A program made the translations under genes and the position numbers. Positions 7,480-12,140 of a stretch of DNA of 12,140 nucleotides are shown piece after piece; the first letter of the stretch is position 1; the number at the start of each line of letters is the position of its first letter. The DNA comes from Flammeovirgaceae bacterium (GTDB taxonomy: Bacteria > Bacteroidota > Bacteroidia > Cytophagales > Cyclobacteriaceae). The notes beneath the pieces were generated by a model. That model searched no databases. It saw only the letters and a program-made list of their open reading frames with translations, and was not told the DNA's origin. The stretch covers positions 1-12,140 of the forward strand of contig CANGUI010000031.1 in assembly GCA_947457025.1 (NCBI GenBank), read 5' to 3'.

Positions 7480-7907
7480 TGGCCCTCCGGCTATTTTATC
7501 AGGGTACACGTTATCGAATCCGGAATACCAGTGCTGTTCTTCGGTGGATCAGGAAAGTAATTCAAACTGAAGGACAACGAGCCGATGAAATCAGTTTCAT
7601 CATTTGCACGGACGCCGTCTTGCTCCCGATGAACCAGCAATACCTCCGCCATAACACCCTTACAGATATCATCACCTTTCCATTTCATGCAAAAGGAGAT
7701 CCTTTGGCCGGAGAAATCTACATCAGCATAGACCGGGTACGAGAAAATGCAAAGGCTTTTGAAGTCCGCCAGCAGGATGAATTGCATCGCGTGATGGTGC
7801 ATGGCATTCTCCATTTGGCAGGTTACCGCGACAAAACCCGGGGGCAAAAAGCCCAAATGCGCAAAAAAGAGGATGCCTATCTATCTTTGCGCAAAGGTTC
7901 CACGTGA
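7479..7907 (+). CDS. ybeY: Endoribonuclease YbeY (rRNA maturation factor)
   Basis: A single-strand-specific metallo-endoribonuclease acting in 16S rRNA 3'-end maturation and ribosome quality control, 142 aa. The core is LTDIITFPFH (61-70), GEIYISIDRV (78-87) and the metal motif HGILHLAGYRDK (108-119). The first two zinc-ligand histidines (108, 112) are present. The third position, normally His in GYDH, is Asp118; I recall GY-K/R-DKT as usual in Bacteroidota, so this is probably a lineage variant and not a defect. The start at 7479 (MALRLFYQG) makes a TGATG overlap with the preceding gene. The last codons (SLRKGST-stop) are written by a 12-bp palindrome and the first parS-like site, so the C-terminal tail of the protein is constrained by DNA signals. 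Confidence 0.93.
   Translation: MALRLFYQGTRYRIRNTSAVLRWIRKVIQTEGQRADEISFIICTDAVLLPMNQQYLRHNTLTDIITFPFHAKGDPLAGEIYISIDRVRENAKAFEVRQQDELHRVMVHGILHLAGYRDKTRGQKAQMRKKEDAYLSLRKGST
7882..7889 (+). promoter_or_regulatory. TATCTTTG, exact match to Bacteroidota -7 element, upstream of mnmG
   Basis: This octamer matches TAnnTTTG exactly and lies about 80 nt before the mnmG start. No TTG is found at the expected -33 distance; that stretch is purine-rich. The match is inside the ybeY coding sequence and half overlaps a palindrome. It may be a weak or activator-dependent mnmG promoter, or chance. Confidence 0.3.
7885..7896. repeat. Perfect 12-bp palindrome CTTTGCGCAAAG
   Basis: The sequence equals its own reverse complement over all 12 bases. 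Its last base is the first base of the upstream parS-like site. It may be a protein-binding half of a composite partition or operator region, or simply the way the YbeY tail is encoded. It is too short, without a loop or T-run, to be a terminator. Confidence 0.5.
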
Positions 7908-7911
7908 AACA
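7896..7911 (+). other. parS: parS-like centromere site 1
   Basis: GGTTCCACGTGAAACA matches the Bacillus subtilis-type parS sequence TGTTCCACGTGAAACA at 15 of 16 bases; the first base differs. parS is the site on which the ParB CTPase clamp loads to organise and segregate the chromosome origin region. The TGA inside it (7905-7907) is the ybeY stop codon. A second copy in the same orientation lies 45 bp downstream. No parA or parB gene is in the window, so binding is inferred from sequence only. Confidence 0.78.
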
Positions 7912-7940
7912 CCAGATCAACCCAATAATTCCAGTTCGGA

Positions 7941-7956
7941 TGTTCCACGTGAAACT
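7941..7956 (+). other. parS: parS-like centromere site 2
   Basis: TGTTCCACGTGAAACT matches the parS sequence at 15 of 16 bases; only the last base differs. It shares the 14-bp core GTTCCACGTGAAAC with site 1, in the same orientation, centre to centre 45 bp. It lies wholly in the intergenic gap, 13 nt before the mnmG ATG, so bound ParB could also affect mnmG transcription or the mRNA leader. Confidence 0.8.
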
Positions 7957-7969
7957 CGACTGATCGAAT

Positions 7970-9832
7970 ATGTTTCCGGAATACGATGTCATTGTTGTGG
8001 GTGCCGGCCATGCTGGCTGTGAAGCGGCGGCTGCGGCCGCCAATATGGGCTCCAAAGTACTGCTGGTTACCATGAACATGGGCACCATCGCCCAAATGAG
8101 CTGTAATCCGGCCATGGGCGGTGTAGCAAAAGGGCAAATTGTGCGCGAAATAGATGCCCTTGGTGGTTATTCCGGAATCGTATCAGATAGATCCATGCTG
8201 CAATTCCGGATGCTAAACCTTTCCAAAGGTCCAGCCATGTGGAGTCCGCGCACCCAAAACGACCGTGCCCGGTTTGCTGAAGAGTGGCGCCTTGCCCTTG
8301 AACAAACACCAAACGTGGACTTCTGGCAAGAAATGGTATCTGGAATCCTTGTAAAAGACAAACGGGTAACCGGGGTTCGAACCGCCCTCGGCCTGGAAAT
8401 CAGAGCAAAGGCAGTTGTATTAACGAATGGAACCTTCCTGAATGGCCGCATCCACATAGGTGAGAAAAATTTCGGCGGTGGCCGAACCGGCGAAAAAGCA
8501 GCAACCGGAATAACCGAACAACTGATATCCCTGGGGTTTGAAGCGGGCCGGATGAAAACAGGAACTCCACCCAGGATTGATGGACGGACCCTCGATTATT
8601 CCAAAATGGAAGAACAAAAGGGCGATGAAAAACCCGGGAAGTTCTCTTACACCGACACAAGACCTCCGGAGAAACAACTTAGTTGCTGGATTACCTATAC
8701 AAACGACGCCGTTCACCGAACCCTCGAAAAAGGTTTCGATAAATCACCCATGTTTCAAGGGCGGATCCAAGGCCTTGGGCCCCGTTACTGTCCCTCGATT
8801 GAAGACAAAATCAACCGCTTCGCAGAGCGCGACCGGCACCAGATTTTCGTTGAACCAGAGGGATGGAATACTGTGGAGATATATGTCAATGGCTTCTCAT
8901 CGTCGTTACCAGAAGATATTCAGTACCAAGCACTTACCAAGATTCCAGGCTTCGAAATGGCCAGGATGTTCCGACCCGGCTACGCAATAGAATACGACTT
9001 CTTTCCGCCCACCCAGCTATACCGCACACTTGAAACTCAACTTATTGATAATCTGTATTTTGCCGGTCAAATCAATGGTACCACCGGCTACGAAGAAGCT
9101 GCATGCCAAGGCTTGATGGCCGGCATTAATGCCCATAACAAAGTGCATGAAAAAGAACCCTTCATCCTGAAGCGTTCCGAAGCGTACATCGGGGTGTTGA
9201 TTGATGACCTGGTGAACAAAGGCACACAGGAACCCTACCGCATGTTTACGAGTCGGGCCGAATACCGAATCCTTCTTCGCCAGGATAATGCCGACTTGCG
9301 TCTCACCCGCAAGGGTTATAACCTGGGACTGGCCGACCACAAACGCCTCACCACATTAACCGAAAAAGAAAAAAGCATCGCCACACTTCGAACCCTATTG
9401 GAAGAGATACGCCTGGAGCCCGGTGAAGCAAATGACGTACTGGAATCAATCCCCACGAGTGCAATCCGGGAGAAAACCGCCGCGCACCATTTGTTACGCA
9501 GGCCCCAGATCACTTTCGAGCATCTCAAAGACTTAGGGCCAGGAATAGCAAATTTGTTGAAACCGTTCCGGGCAGAAATCCAACAGCAGGTGGAAATAGA
9601 CATCAAGTACGACGCCTACATCGAACGGGAGCGAAGACAAGCCGAGAAAATCGAGAGCCTGGAAACATACGAGATCCGCGCTGACTTCGATTACGACCGG
9701 GTGAAAGCACTATCGAACGAAGCTCGGGAAAAGCTAAAAAAACACCGGCCGCAAACAATCGGACAGATGTCGCGCATCAGTGGCGTTTCCCCGGCAGACG
9801 TTTCCGTTCTAACCGTATACCTGGGACGTTGA
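7970..9832 (+). CDS. mnmG: tRNA uridine-5-carboxymethylaminomethyl modification enzyme MnmG (GidA)
   Basis: The FAD-dependent subunit that, with the GTPase MnmE and methylene-tetrahydrofolate, installs the (carboxymethyl)aminomethyl group on wobble uridine 34 of tRNAs. It is 620 aa, close to the 629 of the E. coli protein. The FAD-binding motif GAGHAG is at 11-16. The family signatures are MSCNPAMGG with Cys45, GRTGEKAATGITEQL, MKTGTPPRIDGRTLDY, GPRYCPSIEDK with Cys274 (the E. coli Cys277 position), and GQINGTTGYEEAACQGLMAG. The C-terminal helical domain that contacts MnmE and tRNA is complete (ending SRISGVSPADVSVLTVYLGR). The start at 7970 (MFPEYDVIVVGAGH) is typical. The 62-nt upstream gap carries one whole parS-like site and part of another. 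mnmE is not in the window. The next gene begins 2 nt after the stop. Confidence 0.98.
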   Translation: MFPEYDVIVVGAGHAGCEAAAAAANMGSKVLLVTMNMGTIAQMSCNPAMGGVAKGQIVREIDALGGYSGIVSDRSMLQFRMLNLSKGPAMWSPRTQNDRARFAEEWRLALEQTPNVDFWQEMVSGILVKDKRVTGVRTALGLEIRAKAVVLTNGTFLNGRIHIGEKNFGGGRTGEKAATGITEQLISLGFEAGRMKTGTPPRIDGRTLDYSKMEEQKGDEKPGKFSYTDTRPPEKQLSCWITYTNDAVHRTLEKGFDKSPMFQGRIQGLGPRYCPSIEDKINRFAERDRHQIFVEPEGWNTVEIYVNGFSSSLPEDIQYQALTKIPGFEMARMFRPGYAIEYDFFPPTQLYRTLETQLIDNLYFAGQINGTTGYEEAACQGLMAGINAHNKVHEKEPFILKRSEAYIGVLIDDLVNKGTQEPYRMFTSRAEYRILLRQDNADLRLTRKGYNLGLADHKRLTTLTEKEKSIATLRTLLEEIRLEPGEANDVLESIPTSAIREKTAAHHLLRRPQITFEHLKDLGPGIANLLKPFRAEIQQQVEIDIKYDAYIERERRQAEKIESLETYEIRADFDYDRVKALSNEAREKLKKHRPQTIGQMSRISGVSPADVSVLTVYLGR

Positions 9833-9834
9833 TC

Positions 9835-10710
9835 ATGGAAAGCCAGCTGGTGGAAGAATGCCCGATCTGTGGGAACCGGCAGTTTACGTCCGAACTACAT
9901 TTGCGCGATTATGCGGCGTCACACCGGGAGTTCATGATCAAATCGTGCACGAATTGCCACCTCTGGCTGACAAACCCACGCCCTCAAGAACAGGAATTGG
10001 CCCAGTACTACACCACCTCTGCTTACATCAGCCACCAGAAGAAATCAAACTCCCTGCTCGACACCTGCTACTTTCTGGCACGTCGCTTGATGCTTCACCG
10101 CAAACTACGCCTGATCGAAATGTCCCACAGCAAAGGAAGACTACTAGACTACGGGTGTGGAACAGGCGCCTTTCTCGACCTCGCCAGGCGAAAAGGCTGG
10201 CAGGTGTGTGGCTATGAACCCTCTTTACAAGCCAGGCATGCCGCGAACCCTAATCTCAATATCGCCGCAACGCCCACTGAACTGTCGGGTCAATATGATG
10301 TTATCACGCTTTGGCATGTGCTGGAGCATATTCCGCACCTCATTGAAGACCTGCAGCGGATTTCATCCCTGCTTAAACCCGGAGGGCTACTGATTGTCGC
10401 TGTACCAAACCGCGAATCGTGGGACGCAGACCATTACGGAAGCGCCTGGGCCGGATTTGATGTACCACGCCATCTTTGGCATTTCAGCCGCTCGAATATA
10501 GCCGCTCTCTTCAGTAACCTGCAGCTCTCACCGCTCGCTACTAAACCATTACTACTGGATAGCTTCTACGTATCAATCCTGAGTGAGCAATACTTGAAAA
10601 CACCGGCGCCGCTGGCACTGGTGAAAGGTGCTTTCGCAGGCCTTTGGTCAAATCTCGCGGCACGCTGGTCGGGTCATTACTCCAGTCTGATTTACTTTGC
10701 ACGGAAATGA
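9835..10710 (+). CDS. Class I SAM-dependent methyltransferase with N-terminal zinc ribbon
   Basis: A 291-aa protein from the ATG at 9835; a TTG at 9829 overlaps the mnmG stop but is less likely. The N-terminus carries Cys9-x2-Cys12 and Cys38-x2-Cys41, a probable zinc ribbon. The Rossmann-type methyltransferase domain follows: motif I LLDYGCGTGAFLDLA (from 103), the acidic strand end VCGYEPS, then YDVITLWHVLEHI and LLKPGGLLIVAVPN. VPRHLWHFS and the aromatic-rich tail are typical of the Methyltransf_23-type group. The substrate cannot be read from the sequence. Relatives include enzymes acting on sugars, quinones and other small molecules. It is tightly packed between mnmG (2 nt) and the lipoprotein gene (4-nt ATGA overlap), so cotranscription is likely, though a tRNA-related role is only speculation. 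Confidence 0.87.
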   Translation: MESQLVEECPICGNRQFTSELHLRDYAASHREFMIKSCTNCHLWLTNPRPQEQELAQYYTTSAYISHQKKSNSLLDTCYFLARRLMLHRKLRLIEMSHSKGRLLDYGCGTGAFLDLARRKGWQVCGYEPSLQARHAANPNLNIAATPTELSGQYDVITLWHVLEHIPHLIEDLQRISSLLKPGGLLIVAVPNRESWDADHYGSAWAGFDVPRHLWHFSRSNIAALFSNLQLSPLATKPLLLDSFYVSILSEQYLKTPAPLALVKGAFAGLWSNLAARWSGHYSSLIYFARK

Positions 10711-12101
10711 AGAATGCTGCTCTACTACTATTTGCCGCAATACTACTTTGGACCTGTGCCAACCAAACAACACCAGATGGTGGCCCTAAAGACGAGCAAC
10801 CACCCGTACTGTTGTCTTCGATCCCCAAAAATAATGGACTCAATTTCCGGGGTAAGGCCATCCTGCTGGAATTCTCTGAACCTATACGCCTGAAGAATCC
10901 AAAGGAACAAATCATCATCGTGCCGAGCACCGGCAAAAAGACTCAGTACGAAGTAAACCGCAACACACTAACGATCAAACCTGAACTGCCGTGGCTTGAA
11001 AACACGACATACAGCATTCAATTGCGCGAAGGGGTAGAAGACATTACGGAAGGAAACGCAGCCAAAAACGTATTCATAGCCTTCAGCACCGGCGACGTGA
11101 TTGACTCCCTGACAATTAGCGGCAGCATTTCGGAAACCTTCAGTGAAAAACCACCAGACGATATTACGGTAGCTCTATACACTAGCGATACGTTTGATAT
11201 CCAAAAGCACACACCAACGTTTTTTACAAAAGCGGACAAAAACGGTCGCTACCGGGTACAAAACCTAAAACCCGACCGCTACTACGTGTATGCCTTCCAC
11301 GACAAAAACAAAAACTTGAAATCCGAAAGCAAAACCGAACGCCTGGGTTTCCTCGTAACGCCGATTGACCTTAAGAAAGACACTACAGGAGTAAACCTCC
11401 AGATTACTTTGGTTGATGCACGACCTTTAAAAGTGATCAGCGTACGCCGAAATGGACTGGTCAACCGAATCCGCCTCAACAAACCTATCGCCAACTACCG
11501 CCTAACCGGGCACGCTTACCTCCACGCCTTTGGCGACAACCTAAGTGAAATTGCCGTTTACTTTCCAGAAATCAAATCTGATAGCTCTCAAATCGCTTTC
11601 ACCGCGATCGACAGCGTCAACAATCAAATTGACACCGTACTATGGCTTGCCACACGCAATCAAACAATAACCGAGTCTTTCAAACTCACTATTCAGCAAG
11701 CTTCCCTGAATCTCGAAACCAACCAACTCGAATTCTCCGGAACCTACACCAAACCCATCGCTAAAGCCTTTTCTGACAGCATCTATATTCGTGTAGATAG
11801 TGCAACAACAACGCCACTGAACCCCCAGGCCCTGAGATTCGATAGCATTCAAAAAAAATTCACGTACACAGGCGCCTTCAAAATTCCCGACAGCGCCGAG
11901 GTAACAAACAAATGGCAACTCATTTTTGCCGCGACAAGTCTGATCAGCGTCTCGGGCGACACCTTAAAACGAGTAACCAAAGCCATGACTTTCCTTGACC
12001 AGGAATCGACCGGAACACTACTCATCGATCCCATCATCACCAGCGCGAAATCGTACATCATTCAGGTGCTTGACTCACAAGGCAACATTGTTCGGGAATA
12101 G
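10707..12101 (+). CDS. Ig-like (Big_5-type) domain lipoprotein, possibly ended early by an in-frame TAG
   Basis: A 464-aa exported lipoprotein. The start at 10707 forms an ATGA overlap with the methyltransferase stop and gives the signal MKNAALLLFAAILLWTC with lipid-acceptor Cys17; the T at -1 is not ideal. After a short linker (TTPDGGPKDEQPPVLLSS) comes an SbsA/Big_5-like Ig domain at about 30-115, with VLLEFSEPIRL-like strands (ILLEFSEPIRLKNPK), NTLTIKPELPWLENTTYSI and FIAFSTGD. A second beta domain includes RYRVQNLKPDRYYVYAFHDKNKN, a carboxypeptidase-regulatory-like strand pair. The rest is beta-rich and repetitive. TTPxGGPKDxxPP is a hallmark of this Bacteroidota family, whose role is unknown. 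Members I remember continue after the VLDSQGNIVRE-like strand into an LxPGxYxLRxxxDxNxNG ending, which is missing here before the stop at 12099; the frame stays open beyond it. Confidence 0.85.
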   Translation: MKNAALLLFAAILLWTCANQTTPDGGPKDEQPPVLLSSIPKNNGLNFRGKAILLEFSEPIRLKNPKEQIIIVPSTGKKTQYEVNRNTLTIKPELPWLENTTYSIQLREGVEDITEGNAAKNVFIAFSTGDVIDSLTISGSISETFSEKPPDDITVALYTSDTFDIQKHTPTFFTKADKNGRYRVQNLKPDRYYVYAFHDKNKNLKSESKTERLGFLVTPIDLKKDTTGVNLQITLVDARPLKVISVRRNGLVNRIRLNKPIANYRLTGHAYLHAFGDNLSEIAVYFPEIKSDSSQIAFTAIDSVNNQIDTVLWLATRNQTITESFKLTIQQASLNLETNQLEFSGTYTKPIAKAFSDSIYIRVDSATTTPLNPQALRFDSIQKKFTYTGAFKIPDSAEVTNKWQLIFAATSLISVSGDTLKRVTKAMTFLDQESTGTLLIDPIITSAKSYIIQVLDSQGNIVRE

Positions 12102-12140
12102 CTTAACCCGACCAAGCTGACTATACCCTACCTACAACCT

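Noticed and set aside
8577..8990. 137-codon open frame inside mnmG in another frame
   Set aside because: Fully contained in a confidently identified gene; no independent family resemblance.

Overview
The window looks like a chromosomal segment from a gliding-type member of the Bacteroidota, probably Cytophagales or a close relative. The evidence is a gldJ-type lipoprotein gene, a DUF4175 giant membrane protein, a YbeY with the GY-[RK]-DK variant of the metal motif, several lipoproteins, starts without clear Shine-Dalgarno sequences, and promoter-like elements resembling the phylum's TTG...TAnnTTTG pattern. No insertion sequence, phage gene, CRISPR array, rRNA or tRNA was seen. All genes look like vertically inherited core genes.

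Layout. Bases 1-224 hold the last 73 codons of what looks like mfd (transcription-repair coupling factor). It converges, with overlapping stop codons, on a small conserved-looking gene of unknown function on the minus strand (221-478). A divergent intergenic region of about 250 bp with a candidate promoter leads to gldJ (728-2020), which ends at a strong intrinsic terminator (2043-2074). comF lies on the minus strand (2146-2820) and diverges from a long plus-strand gene train that runs to the right edge.

The train holds an AhpD-like CxxC protein (2885-3223), an unknown 126-aa protein (3216-3596), a 1125-aa DUF4175-like membrane/coiled-coil protein (3686-7063), an RsbW-like ATP-binding protein (7063-7479), ybeY (7479-7907), mnmG (7970-9832), a zinc-ribbon SAM methyltransferase (9835-10710) and an Ig-like-domain lipoprotein (10707-12101). 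Many junctions are ATGA/TGATG overlaps, so most of the train is probably cotranscribed and translationally coupled. It mixes RNA maturation (YbeY, MnmG) with envelope and regulatory proteins.

The most notable non-coding signal is between ybeY and mnmG: two same-orientation copies of a parS-like centromere site (core GTTCCACGTGAAAC), 45 bp apart. The first is embedded in the ybeY stop codon and abuts a perfect 12-bp palindrome. No parA or parB is present in the window. This suggests a ParB loading site, and hence an origin-proximal location, in a mnmG neighbourhood that lacks the parAB genes often found near mnmG in other phyla. The second notable point is that the last lipoprotein ends at a TAG after which the same frame stays open and looks like a continuation of the protein family. 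I found no convincing wholly new multi-gene system; the uncharacterised proteins in the train are the best candidates for new biology.
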